Positions 1 through 7,583 are shown, counted from the first letter of the stretch. The stretch: 32,063 nt of DNA from Verrucomicrobiota bacterium (GCA_963204975.1 CAUJJC010000143.1:1-32063), one strand, 5' to 3'. The notes: generated from the sequence alone by a model not told the origin. Made by a program: numbers and translations.

Positions 1-361
1 CGCCACCACCGCTATAGCCGCCACGGCCACCGCCGCCGCCACCACCGTAGCCGCCACGGCCACCGCCGCCGCCACCGAAGCTACGACCGCCGCCGCCACC
101 GCCTGGACGCTCTTCCTTCGGACGAGCTTCATTGACAGTCATGGCACGACCCTGGAATTCCAGGCCATGCAGAGCTTTGATAGCGGCCTGCATCTGCTCT
201 GCGCTGGACATCGTCACAAAGGCAAAACCGCGAGGGCGGCCGGATTCACGGTCCATCGGCAGATGGATGTCAGTGACATCGCCATACTGGGTGAACAATT
301 CGCGCACGTCGAGTTCGGACGCGGAGAAGGGCAGGTTGCCCACATACATCTTGGTATTCAT
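1..361 (-). CDS. Glycine-rich RRM RNA-binding protein (partial, C-terminus outside window)
   Basis: The frame opens at the ATG at 361 and runs off the window edge, so about 120 N-terminal residues are visible. They form one complete RNA recognition motif (residues about 4-80) with an RNP2-like MYVGNL at the start and an RNP1-like RGFAFVTM near residue 46, followed by a tail made almost only of glycine and arginine. This is the layout of the small bacterial glycine-rich RNA-binding proteins found in cyanobacteria and PVC bacteria, which bind single-stranded RNA and are often cold-responsive. Only a weak ribosome-binding site is visible. The gene is divergent from the sugar isomerase at 580, with 218 bp between them. 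Family assignment is firm; the RNA target is unknown. Confidence 0.93.
   Translation of the reverse strand, partial: MNTKMYVGNLPFSASELDVRELFTQYGDVTDIHLPMDRESGRPRGFAFVTMSSAEQMQAAIKALHGLEFQGRAMTVNEARPKEERPGGGGGGRSFGGGGGGRGGYGGGGGGGRGGYSGGG
15..80 (-). repeat. 33-bp tandem repeat coding the Gly/Arg tail
   Basis: Two copies of a 33-bp unit (15-47 and 48-80) agree over their first 29 bases. They encode an 11-residue glycine-rich unit with one Arg and one Tyr, in the tail of the RRM protein. A further partial unit continues towards base 1. The repeat keeps the reading frame, so copy-number change would lengthen or shorten the tail without breaking the gene. Confidence 0.8.
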
Positions 362-579
362 TGTCAGGTTTAACAGCTCTTGGACTGCTGCTGAATCCTG
401 ACGCCGGCCTCGATAATCGAGTTTAAAGCGCACCACCGAATCGACCGACTCACCTGATGAACTACCAATGCCGGGCCTCTGAACAGGTGGTCTTACTTGA
501 GCATTCCAGTGTTCGCATCCTTCGTTCTCCGAGTCAACCAATGAAACTCTGTGATCTTACGTCGCGTTGACTGGCACTC
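362..579. promoter_or_regulatory. Divergent intergenic region with a palindrome at 409-421
   Basis: This 218-bp gap separates the divergent RRM gene (minus) and sugar isomerase-like gene (plus) and must hold both promoters. The clearest element is a palindrome at 409-421, CTCGAT-A-ATCGAG, lying about 48 bases upstream of the RRM start codon. It could be an operator or a hairpin in the RRM leader. I did not find convincing -35/-10 pairs, and no small ORF is supported. Confidence 0.35.
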
Positions 580-1443
580 ATGATTCGCACTTCACTCATC
601 GCCCTCGTGCTCGGTGCCGCCTCCCTGGCGTCCGCAGAGCAAGCCCTCCCCGAAAGCGCCAAGGTTGGCCAGTTCTACGCTGGCAGCCAGGCCTACACCT
701 TCCGTCTGTTCGATGTGATGACCGCCCTGGACAAGATCAAGCAAGCAGGCGGGAAGACCGTCGAGTTCTTCCCTGGCCAAGCCTTGAGCGCCACGGACAA
801 GACCAAGTTCGACCACAACACCACTGCCGAGCAGCGCGCTCCAGTGAAAGCCAAGCTCAAGGAAAACGGTCTCATCGCGGTGGGTTACGGTGTGGTTCGT
901 CTCAAGAACGATGAGGCAGAGTGCCGCAAGATTTTCGAGTTCGCCAAGGACATGGGCATTGGCATTGTCGTCAGCGAGCCCGCCGAAGATGCCTTCGACC
1001 TCATCGAAAAGATGGTGAAGGAATTCGACATCAAGATGGCGATTCACAACCACCCGAAACGCCCGCTGGACCGCAACTACAAGTATTGGGACCCCGAGTA
1101 TGTGCTCAACCTGGTGAAGGATCGTGATCCTCGCATGGGTGCGTGCGCTGATGTGGGCCACTGGACGCGTTCCGGCATCAAGCCTGCCGATGCCATCCGC
1201 CTGCTGAAGGGCCGCATCTTTGACAGCCATATCAAGGACCTCACCGAGTTCGGCAATACGAAGGCCCACGACATGATCTGGGGCACGGGCAAGACCGACA
1301 TTCCTTCCGTGCTGAACGCCTTCGCCGAGATCGGCTTCTGGGGCCCGCTCCACGCTGAGTATGAGCATAACTGGGAGACCAACGTCGATGACGTGACTCA
1401 ATGCCTCGCCTGGCTGAAGAACTTCAAGTTGGCCACCAAGTAA
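580..1443 (+). CDS. Secreted sugar phosphate isomerase/epimerase-like TIM-barrel protein
   Basis: 287 residues. Residues 1-19 form a signal peptide (short basic start, hydrophobic core, cleavage near ASA-EQ), so the mature protein is probably periplasmic. The rest matches the xylose isomerase-like/AP endonuclease family 2 TIM barrel. Metal-site-type motifs appear in the expected order: HNHPK near residue 156, CADVGHW near 189, DSHIKD near 215 and HAEYEHN near 258. Members of this superfamily interconvert or epimerise sugars, but the substrate cannot be told from sequence. It is a single-gene unit followed by a strong terminator. The ATG at 580 is chosen because the signal peptide begins directly there. 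Confidence 0.88.
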   Translation: MIRTSLIALVLGAASLASAEQALPESAKVGQFYAGSQAYTFRLFDVMTALDKIKQAGGKTVEFFPGQALSATDKTKFDHNTTAEQRAPVKAKLKENGLIAVGYGVVRLKNDEAECRKIFEFAKDMGIGIVVSEPAEDAFDLIEKMVKEFDIKMAIHNHPKRPLDRNYKYWDPEYVLNLVKDRDPRMGACADVGHWTRSGIKPADAIRLLKGRIFDSHIKDLTEFGNTKAHDMIWGTGKTDIPSVLNAFAEIGFWGPLHAEYEHNWETNVDDVTQCLAWLKNFKLATK

Positions 1444-1468
1444 GCCGCCATCATCTATCACCATCTTC

Positions 1469-1499
1469 AGCGGCGTGGGGCAACTCACGCCGCTTTTTT
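1469..1499 (+). terminator. Rho-independent terminator of the sugar isomerase-like gene
   Basis: A perfect 9-bp stem (AGCGGCGTG at 1469-1477 paired with CACGCCGCT at 1486-1494), an 8-base loop and a run of six T from 1494 lie 25 bases after the stop codon. This is the clearest intrinsic terminator in the window. Confidence 0.93.
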
Positions 1500-1565
1500 G
1501 TGCTTCGCGTAGCACCCGTTGCTATCCTTGCCCTGCTCCTTGCACAATGACCAAAGCCGCGCACG

Positions 1566-1946
1566 ATGCCGCCCATCATGCGCGCCACCATCGTTAAAGA
1601 ATTCCGCTTCGAAGCTGCCCAGACTCTGCCCACGGCTCCCGAAGGCCACAAGTGCAGGCTCATGCATGGTCACAGCTTCCGTCTGGAGATTCACGTCACG
1701 GGTGAGGTCGATCCAAAAATCGGCTGGGTCTATGATCACGCTGAAATCAGCAAGGCGATGAACCCTCTGCTTGATCGCCTGGATCACAGCTATGTGAACG
1801 AGATCGAAGGCCTCGAGAATCCGACCATCGAGAACATGTGTGCCTGGCTGTGGCGCAAGCTGGAGCCTCAGCTTCCTGGTCTGAGCGAGATCGTTCTGCA
1901 CGAGACACCGACAGCACGTTGCGTGTTCCGTGGATTTGATGCGTAA
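1566..1946 (+). CDS. queD: 6-carboxytetrahydropterin synthase (QueD-like)
   Basis: 126 residues, close to the usual length of the family. QueD converts 7,8-dihydroneopterin triphosphate to 6-carboxytetrahydropterin, the second step of queuosine/7-deazapurine synthesis, in the cytoplasm. The sequence follows E. coli QueD throughout: PEGHKC with the catalytic Cys30, MHGHSF with zinc ligands His34 and His36, TGEVDPKIGW, the LDHSYVN histidine, GLENPT and the HETP glutamate. One key position differs: the residue matching the first zinc ligand (His in AAH) is Gln19 here. An alternative start is the ATG at 1578, four codons in; neither has an obvious ribosome-binding site. No other queuosine gene is in the window. 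Confidence 0.92.
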   Translation: MPPIMRATIVKEFRFEAAQTLPTAPEGHKCRLMHGHSFRLEIHVTGEVDPKIGWVYDHAEISKAMNPLLDRLDHSYVNEIEGLENPTIENMCAWLWRKLEPQLPGLSEIVLHETPTARCVFRGFDA

Positions 1947-1951
1947 TGCCA

Positions 1952-1966
1952 GGGAACGATGTTCCC
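1952..1966. other. Perfect inverted repeat just after queD
   Basis: GGGAAC-GAT-GTTCCC begins 5 bases after the queD stop codon. No T-run follows, so it is a poor intrinsic terminator; it may be an mRNA 3' hairpin or a protein-binding site. It sits at the left edge of the degraded region. Confidence 0.4.
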
Positions 1967-2033
1967 GGACACTCCATGGACGCTGATTGCTGCCGCCACA
2001 CTCAATGGCGATATCGCCGGACGTCGTGCATAG

Positions 2034-2127
2034 GAGTCATTGTGCCAGTCGTATTGGCCGACAGTGGTCGGTTTTTGAAGCGCCGGATGCATTCCCACGA
2101 AGAGGCAGAAGACCTCGCCCAGGAGTT
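2034..2127 (+). pseudogene. Fragment of an ECF RNA polymerase sigma factor
   Basis: Two reading frames spliced by a one-base shift near 2075 read ESLCQSYWPTVVGF and then LKRRMHSHEEAEDLAQEF. This matches the region 2 start of the PVC/acidobacterial ECF sigma group, whose members have LCxxYWxPLYAF followed by SPxxAEDLTQxFF. There is no start, no region 4 and a stop codon (2031-2033) just upstream, so it is a dead remnant of about 30 codons. The call rests on motif memory; the fragment is short. Confidence 0.6.
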
Positions 2128-2220
2128 TTCAAGCTCGCCACGGAAGGCCAGCAGCTCACGCGCAGCATCAGCGTTATCGGCACACCTCACTATCTCGCGC
2201 CGGAGAAGTATGAAAGTCTG
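2128..2220 (+). pseudogene. Fragment of a serine/threonine protein kinase (activation segment)
   Basis: The frame starting at 2128 reads FKLATEGQQLTRSISVIGTP then HYLAPEKYESL. This is the stretch from just after the DFG motif to the APE motif of Hanks-type bacterial kinases, whose core is (V/I)GTPHY(M/L)(S/A)PE. It is fused directly to the sigma fragment on the left and to the IS3 remnant on the right, with neither a catalytic loop nor a C-lobe. In this phylum ECF sigma and Hanks kinase genes are often neighbours, so both pieces may come from one lost locus. Confidence 0.65.
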
Positions 2221-2247
2221 AGGTGCGCGCAGCGCATCATCAGACAG

Positions 2248-2520
2248 ATGAAACGCAAGAGACATACAGTAGAGGAAATCATCAAGAAGCTGCGTGAAGC
2301 CACAGGGACTATCGCGGGAGGCAAGAGTGCCGAAGAAGCCGCAAGGCAGATCGGCGTGAGTGTGCAAACCTGCCACCGCTGGAAGGAGCAGTATGGCGGA
2401 ACAGACCGCAACACGATCAATCGTCTCAAGGAACTGAAGCATGAGAACAGCAGGCTCAAGAAACTGGTCGCAGATCAGTCTCTGAACAATGCCACTCTCA
2501 AAGAACTGGTAAGGAGAGTC
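2248..2520 (+). pseudogene. IS3-family OrfA (helix-turn-helix protein), tail replaced
   Basis: The ATG at 2248 opens MKRKRHTVEEIIKKLREA, then a helix-turn-helix (AARQIGVSVQTCHRWKEQYG) and a leucine-zipper-like segment (RLKELKHENSRLKKLVADQS), ending LKELVRR. That is nearly a full OrfA of about 90 residues. It should then stop near the OrfB start, but the frame runs on through foreign-looking sequence and OrfB debris to 2949. OrfA binds the terminal repeats and supplies the first part of the OrfAB transposase; here it has no functional partner. Confidence 0.8.
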
Positions 2521-2581
2521 GAGCGCAGCGAGACAGACAGCATAAAATGCTGCCCGCAGGATGAGGCGAAGCCGAATCAAC

Positions 2582-3089
2582 GTGGTGAGCCCGGCGCGCA
2601 AACGCGAGGCGGTGGCGCACCTGGAGCACACCGCCCCTGCCAAAACGGACGAGCGAGCGCTGGAAGAGGCCTTGCTGCACCGCTTCGCCCCCCCGTGGCG
2701 CTCCATCAGGACTCACGTTGCGACATGACAATGGCCTTGTCTTTGGCTCGCGAGCCTACCGCGCTCTCGTGCGCGACTACGGCCTCACGCAAGAACCGGA
2801 GCGAAGCGGAGATAGCCAGGCCGAAGGCTGCCCGGAGGGCGAGCGCAGCGAGGCAATATATCGCTCCCTACACGCCCGAGCAAAACGGCCTGTGCGAGCC
2901 GGTTCATCCGCACCTTCAAAGAGAAATGCACCTGGCAGCACCGCTTTGACAACCTCACCGCCGCTCGCGCGACGGTCGCCAGATACATTGAACACTACAA
3001 CACTCAACGCCCCCACTCCGCCCTCAAATACAACACCCCGCCAAACTTACCTCACTCTATGCAACCCGTCCCATCAACAAGCCGCCTGA
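2582..3089 (+). pseudogene. IS3-family OrfB (DDE transposase) remnant
   Basis: Pieces of one OrfB are spread over three frames. VVSPARKREAVAHLE lies at 2582, then there is a large loss covering the first catalytic Asp. LRHDNGLVFGSRAYRALVRD (holding the second Asp) starts at 2718. After a 61-bp insertion comes YIAPYTPEQNGLCE from 2857, then a one-base shift near 2899, then RFIRTFKEKCTWQHRF and HYNTQRPHSALKYNTPP to about 3040. With the first Asp missing and at least three frame breaks it cannot be active. Confidence 0.85.
2796..2856. repeat. 61-bp insertion inside the OrfB remnant
   Basis: OrfB should read from LTQE (ending 2795) straight into YIAPYTPEQNG (from 2857). The 61 bases between have no counterpart in the family and break the frame. 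They contain GAGCGCAGCGAG at 2841-2852; the same 12-mer occurs at 2521-2532, where OrfA also loses its expected end. This suggests two copies of a short dispersed element or of its conserved core. Confidence 0.5.
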
Positions 3090-3211
3090 ACATCACTGGC
3101 ACTTGTCCAACTTTGAAGGGAGCACTACACGATCAGGCAACGAAAACGTGTTCTCTATGCCTACCAAACTCACACCTCTCTCCTTCTATCGACTGAGGCG
3201 ATAAGAGTTCT

Positions 3212-3228
3212 CAGCTCAACCTGAGCTG
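3212..3228 (-). terminator. Hairpin after the first PVC dehydrogenase gene (weak terminator)
   Basis: CAGCTCA-ACC-TGAGCTG is a perfect 7-bp inverted repeat 10 bases beyond the stop codon of the minus-strand gene ending at 3238. No T-run follows in the direction of transcription, so intrinsic termination would be weak. Confidence 0.35.
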
Positions 3229-3237
3229 CGGCAATGT

Positions 3238-5811
3238 TCATTTTGCTGTTATGAACGCAATCAAATCGGCGACATCCTGAGGCTTGAGTGCGGACTCAAG
3301 GCCATCTGGCATAAGGGACTTGTTCGTGCTTGTGCGCCTTGCGATGTTCTTGATGAGTATTAGCTCCGTGGCGATGCCAGTGCGTAGGGTGATGTTGTTT
3401 CCATTCTCTTCAAGGATGAGTCCGATGTGATCCTTGCCGTCCTTCGTGCTCACTGTTTGCACGGCGTAGCGCTGCTCAACAGCCCGGTTCGGGTCGAGGA
3501 TGGACTCAATTATTTGATCCACTGGCTTGCCCGCAACAGTGCCCAGATCGGGTCCGATCTCATTGCCTTCGTTTTTCATCTTGTGACAGGCCGAGCACAC
3601 CGCCGTGTAGAGCAGATGTCCACGTTTCGCATCGCCAGTGAGCGAAGCCGCAATCGCATACTGCTGCACGACTTTCTGTCGATCAGGATTGCTGTTGGTG
3701 ATGATGGGCAACACTTGTGTCTTGGCTACAAGTGATTCTGTGAAGGACTCACCCGTCGAGCTAGCGAGAGCAATCATAAGCTTCGCGTCACTGTCAGTTC
3801 GTTTCTTGAGCGCCGCCTCAATCCTGGCGCGTGGATCCTTGGGCAGGAAGCCAGCACTGAGTGCGAGTTGAAAGCGCACGCGCGGCGATGGATCGTTGGC
3901 TAGTGAAATCAGCTTCGCTAAGAGTGCGGGCGACCCTTCGCAGGTTTCCGCGCAACGAACCGCATTCACACGCACCTCAGCTTCGGGATGAGCCAGTGCT
4001 TCGAGCACGATCTCATCGCGCAGTTCACCCAACACCGCCAGCGTGGACAGCGCCTGCACGCAACTCTTCGCATGGCCGGTGCGAACAACTTCCTCCAGTT
4101 CGCCCACCTTCGATTTGTCCAGCTTCTCAATGATGAGGCGCATCGCAGTGTCACGCACCCAACCGTTGGGGCTACTCATACTGGTAACGACGGGGAAGAC
4201 GGCGGACGGTTGCTTCGCAATGCGATAGATGCGCCCCTTGTCCTCGCCTGCACGGATGTCGAGCCCGTTAACGATCTCGGCTGGAATCCACTCAGGATGC
4301 TCCAGCACCTGGCGATACATATCGACAACATACAACGCACCGTCAGGGCCTGTCCGCGCCATCGTAGGGCGGCACCAGTTGTCCTCGCTGGCGATGAACT
4401 CGCTGTCCTTGTCAGCCGGGTGGCGCGTGCTGCCAATGGTGATGCCATCACGATAGTTTAGCAGTTCTCTATGCACGAGGTTATTCGCGGGCTCGCAGAT
4501 GAACATCACGTTCGCGCCATCGTCGCCAAAGGTATCGTCACGAAACGGTAGCGGGCAGCAGCCGCTCGTTAGTGTGTTCGTTGCACTCGCCCAATTAAAG
4601 CGCCGCACAGGCGGACTAGCGGGATAGACGCGCTTGTCGTTGTTGATCGTTTCGCGAATCGACTTCACCGCTAGGTTCGGATTCCGCGAGAGATAATTCA
4701 GCGGTAGGTAGTAGTGCCAGCCGAGCACACTATTGTTGTTGCCAAACCAATTGCCCCAGTCGTCGCGCCATTTGCCATACTGGCTGCGTCCGCCGTCGAT
4801 CTCGAACTCACCGGTGTCGGGATGGAAGCGGAAGTCATTCGCACCCAGTGCCACCCGTTTGCTTGTCTTTAGACACAAAATGTCGCCTCCACTGTCGCCG
4901 TTGGCACCGTAGAGCCAACCATCGAGTCCCAGTTCAAAGCCATTGACCAGATGTTGCGGATTGCCCGCTGTGAAGCCGCTGAACCATGGTTCCTTCACAT
5001 CACACTTACCGTCGCCATCCGTGTCCTTTGCATAGAGGATGTCTGGGTTCGCCGCAATGAAAACACCGTCTTTCCAGAAAGCGAGACCGTTGGGATGGTG
5101 CAGTCCATCCAGGAAGAGAGTCGCTTTGTCATAAACGCCGTCGGCGTTCGTGTCTTCGAGGATCTTCACTCGCCCCGTTTGCAGATCGCTCACCTTATCC
5201 TGGCCTACCTCGCCGTTGGTCGTTTTCTCACCGGGTGCAAAAGGATAATCGCCCATCTCCACTACCCACATGCGACCCTTTGTATCCCAATCGACGAATA
5301 CTGGGTCCTGCACTAACGGTTCACTAGCCACCAGCGTCGCCGTGAATTCCGGCTTCAGCCGCAATGCTTTCAGCGATTCCTCTGGCGACTTCGATGCGGA
5401 GCCCGGCACCTTCCGTAGCGCAGTCAACATCGCTGGATCACCAAAGGGAAAGCCCGCATCACTGCCATCGGCATTGACGATAAGTGGGATTGCATTTTCA
5501 TCGCCCGCCTTGCCCTCACGCAGCACCTGCGACCAGCCTTCGAACCATTGAAGATTTTTCTTCTCTTTCTCCTTTGGGACAAACAGATAGACGCCATATG
5601 ACTTCGCATTCGATATCACGAGGTCGTCATAGCCATCTCCATTCAGATCAAGGAATCGCGCCCCGTTATCGCATCCCTGCGCATCATTGACTGTCACCCC
5701 ATCTGGCAATGAGTGCGTCGCAAGGAGTTTTGACTCGCGCTTCCCTTGTGCACCATGACTCGACGCAGCGGCTAGTAGCAATCCAAGGATCCAAAATTTG
5801 CAGTTGTTCAC
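3238..5811 (-). CDS. PVC-type membrane-bound dehydrogenase with C-terminal cytochrome c-like haem site
   Basis: 857 residues with an N-terminal signal peptide (residues 1-20). A short FG-GAP/VCBS-like stretch follows (FLDLNGDGYDDLVISN, about residues 53-68). Next is a beta-propeller dehydrogenase domain from about residue 150 (RLKPEFTATLVASEPLVQDP, MWVVEMGDYPFAPG, ILEDTNADGVYDKAT, LDGWLYGANGDSGG). A HEAT-like helical segment spans about 540-690. The C-terminal PVC haem-binding domain has CSACH at 739-743, then IGPDLGTVAG, ILDPNRAVEQRY and SLMPDGLES. Such proteins are expanded in Planctomycetes and Verrucomicrobia and are presumed to oxidise sugars or alcohols outside the cytoplasm, passing electrons to haem. 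The substrate is unknown. It starts 44 bp after the GT2 gene on the same strand, so read-through from the polysaccharide block is possible. Confidence 0.9.
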   Translation of the reverse strand: MNNCKFWILGLLLAAASSHGAQGKRESKLLATHSLPDGVTVNDAQGCDNGARFLDLNGDGYDDLVISNAKSYGVYLFVPKEKEKKNLQWFEGWSQVLREGKAGDENAIPLIVNADGSDAGFPFGDPAMLTALRKVPGSASKSPEESLKALRLKPEFTATLVASEPLVQDPVFVDWDTKGRMWVVEMGDYPFAPGEKTTNGEVGQDKVSDLQTGRVKILEDTNADGVYDKATLFLDGLHHPNGLAFWKDGVFIAANPDILYAKDTDGDGKCDVKEPWFSGFTAGNPQHLVNGFELGLDGWLYGANGDSGGDILCLKTSKRVALGANDFRFHPDTGEFEIDGGRSQYGKWRDDWGNWFGNNNSVLGWHYYLPLNYLSRNPNLAVKSIRETINNDKRVYPASPPVRRFNWASATNTLTSGCCPLPFRDDTFGDDGANVMFICEPANNLVHRELLNYRDGITIGSTRHPADKDSEFIASEDNWCRPTMARTGPDGALYVVDMYRQVLEHPEWIPAEIVNGLDIRAGEDKGRIYRIAKQPSAVFPVVTSMSSPNGWVRDTAMRLIIEKLDKSKVGELEEVVRTGHAKSCVQALSTLAVLGELRDEIVLEALAHPEAEVRVNAVRCAETCEGSPALLAKLISLANDPSPRVRFQLALSAGFLPKDPRARIEAALKKRTDSDAKLMIALASSTGESFTESLVAKTQVLPIITNSNPDRQKVVQQYAIAASLTGDAKRGHLLYTAVCSACHKMKNEGNEIGPDLGTVAGKPVDQIIESILDPNRAVEQRYAVQTVSTKDGKDHIGLILEENGNNITLRTGIATELILIKNIARRTSTNKSLMPDGLESALKPQDVADLIAFITAK

Positions 5812-5855
5812 CCAGCCAAAACGACCGCAAAAACATCCACCTTGCCGCTTCTAAT

Positions 5856-7040
5856 TTAATCAACGCGCTGAGGAACTGGTGCAGAGAAGGCTTTCTTTAG
5901 CGTGTGGATCGAAAGTAGCCCAAAGGCTGCCATTCCCAGAGTTCCCAACCAGTGCATTCCAAAAATCAAGGTGTTTGCCTGATGTATCCCTTGGAATCCA
6001 CCGGCCACCCATGTAAACAGCAACGCACTGATTGCGAGCAACGTGGAGAACAATACAGCCGACAACAGGAAGAACACCACACCCTCATCTAGACTGATGA
6101 TTCGCTTGGTTATCCACAGGGAACGGTCACCTGACGCAAGATACAAGCTACAACCAAAAATGTAGAACTGAACTCCAATAATTCCGGCCAGAAGGAGCAC
6201 CGCCTGGGAATGAAGATCAAACACGTTCATACCAAACACCTCAGTTGGACCAACAGCCCAAGCAAGAGTTTGAAGAAGTAGAGAAGGAAGCATGAACAAG
6301 AGTCCAAGTATCTCAAACACAAACGGCTTCTCGGACAGGATGAACAAGAGGTGCCTCATTCCGTCTCTCCATGTTCGCAGATGTGCCACACGTTCCGGTG
6401 GACCGCATTTCAAACCCGACTTGATCTCAACAATACGCGCTCGGGATTTGAGCGCTTTGATCAGCAACTCAGAGGCGAACTCCATTCCGGAGGATCTGAT
6501 GTTCCAGTCAAGATATTGTTCCTTCTCAACACATCGAAAACCCGAGTTACAGTCTGTCAGCTTGCCTCGGAATAGAATATTGATCAGCGCAGTGAGGACC
6601 GGAGTCCCCAAGTAACGGTGCAAAAGAGGCATCGCTCCATCCTCAATGACCCCAGTCATTCTAGATGCGATCGCCATTCCAGCATTTTCACGACGCGCGG
6701 CCTCATAGAGAGACAGTGCATCCGCATAGATGTAGGTATTGTCACAGTCAGCAAACATTACATACTTTCCACTGGCAGCATGCAAGCCACCACGCAACGC
6801 AGCACCATAGCCTCGATCCGCAACGCTAACTACTCTGCACCCTAGCGCTAAAGCAATCTCCCGAGAGCCATCCGTGCTACCATTATCAGCAACAACGATC
6901 TCGAAGTCGCTTCCTAACGGAAGCAATGCATGGCGAACCTCAGACACGCATGTCTCCAAAGTGCTCTTTTCATTGAGACAAGGAAATACAAAGGACAGGG
7001 AAACTTCATTTCCACTTCCACTGCCAACTTGGCCAGTCAT
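5856..7040 (-). CDS. Family 2 glycosyltransferase with C-terminal membrane domain
   Basis: 394 residues. The first 235 form a GT-A domain like dolichyl-phosphate mannose synthases: SFVFPCLNEKSTLETCV, VVADNGSTDGS, DRGYGAALRGG and FADCDNTY (DxD-type metal site). GKLTDCNSGFRCV and MEFASELLIKAL follow. Four hydrophobic helices come next (about residues 242-265, 280-302, 320-347, 355-380). Proteins of this shape usually move a sugar from a nucleotide donor to a polyprenyl phosphate at the inner membrane. It is the only glycosyltransferase in the polysaccharide block and its last member in transcription order before the PVC dehydrogenase. Donor sugar unknown. Confidence 0.9.
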   Translation of the reverse strand: MTGQVGSGSGNEVSLSFVFPCLNEKSTLETCVSEVRHALLPLGSDFEIVVADNGSTDGSREIALALGCRVVSVADRGYGAALRGGLHAASGKYVMFADCDNTYIYADALSLYEAARRENAGMAIASRMTGVIEDGAMPLLHRYLGTPVLTALINILFRGKLTDCNSGFRCVEKEQYLDWNIRSSGMEFASELLIKALKSRARIVEIKSGLKCGPPERVAHLRTWRDGMRHLLFILSEKPFVFEILGLLFMLPSLLLQTLAWAVGPTEVFGMNVFDLHSQAVLLLAGIIGVQFYIFGCSLYLASGDRSLWITKRIISLDEGVVFFLLSAVLFSTLLAISALLFTWVAGGFQGIHQANTLIFGMHWLGTLGMAAFGLLSIHTLKKAFSAPVPQRVD

Positions 7041-7095
7041 TGATCGATGTTCCCGAAGTGACAGGGTTTGATTGAACTGACCTCCTCAGAAGCTA

Positions 7096-7302
7096 TCATT
7101 GAAGCAGGTCGCTACCATTACGCTCTTGCTTCTCGGTTACTTTGATAGCCACGGCTTTGTCAAAGGGCCAGAGTTTTTTAAGCTTCAATACTCCTAGACA
7201 AATCCAGGAAAAAACAGCGATCGCCACAAGCATTGCAACACTCTCGATCAGAGAGAAACCTGCTATGCGTTTCGTGCGGACCTCGAATAGATTCCTCAAC
7301 AT
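7096..7302 (-). CDS. Very short type IV pilin-like protein
   Basis: 68 residues. A basic leader ends in the prepilin peptidase/methylation signature G-FSLIES (cleavage expected after Gly15), followed by a hydrophobic helix of about 20 residues (VAMLVAIAVFSWICLGVLKL) and a charged tail of about 25 residues. Glu at +5 after cleavage is present. Ordinary pseudopilins are 100-200 residues with a folded globular head; here the head is missing. Translation probably starts at the ATG at 7302, with AGGAAG about 10 bases before it, placed directly after the stop codon of the lipoprotein gene. It could be a minor pseudopilin, a peptide anchored like one, or a truncated gene; the good start signals favour a working gene. 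Confidence 0.7.
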   Translation of the reverse strand: MLRNLFEVRTKRIAGFSLIESVAMLVAIAVFSWICLGVLKLKKLWPFDKAVAIKVTEKQERNGSDLLQ

Positions 7303-7316
7303 AAGTGATGGCTTCC

Positions 7317-7490
7317 TTAGCGATACACTTTCTTGGAAACCTGTAAGGGCACATATTCGGGGCTTGATCCTTTTCGAAACGCCCAGTCGTTTTCGTTATT
7401 TAGCGTTCCTTTGCAGCTTGTCAGCAAGCTCAAAGACATTGCAGCTAAAGCAGCTAGTGATATTTTAAGGAAATATTGTCTCACTTTCAT
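7317..7490 (-). CDS. 57-residue lipoprotein of unknown function
   Basis: A short frame from the ATG at 7490 encodes a textbook lipoprotein signal: MKVRQYFLKIS, a hydrophobic stretch, and the lipobox LLTSC with the modified Cys at residue 26. A mature part of about 32 residues follows (NNENDWAFRKGSSPEYVPLQ and a basic end SKKVYR). GAGGA lies about 8 bases before the start. Its stop codon is followed after 14 bases by the ATG of the pilin-like gene, and the GGAAG of that gene's ribosome-binding site begins right after this stop. I recognise no family. Its place between the tyrosine kinase and the pilin-like gene suggests a small part of the same envelope apparatus. Confidence 0.72.
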   Translation of the reverse strand: MKVRQYFLKISLAALAAMSLSLLTSCKGTLNNENDWAFRKGSSPEYVPLQVSKKVYR

Positions 7491-7583
7491 TGGATTGTCC
7501 TCGCTTTGTATTGAGTTGGCTCTTGAAGTTCCACTAGACGAACTAATTGACCATGAATGTTCAGAAGTGAAACGATTTGTTAC

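Larger units (their letters stand above)
2248..3129 (+). mobile_element. Degraded IS3-family insertion sequence
   Basis: An almost complete OrfA and several out-of-frame pieces of OrfB lie in IS3-family order. The right end, around 3103-3129 (ttgtccaactttgaagggag and onwards), resembles the terminal inverted repeat of this group from memory, but I found no matching left end before 2248. There the sequence abuts the kinase fragment directly. The element is therefore truncated, internally deleted and frameshifted, and cannot transpose on its own. Confidence 0.8.

Noticed and set aside
1-95. Tandem repeats near the left edge as a possible CRISPR array
   Set aside because: The units are directly adjacent without spacers and code for the glycine-rich tail of the RRM protein.
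592-1515. Long open frame on the minus strand opposite the sugar isomerase-like gene
   Set aside because: The plus strand has a signal peptide, family motifs and a matching terminator; the minus frame is a codon-bias shadow with no recognisable domain.
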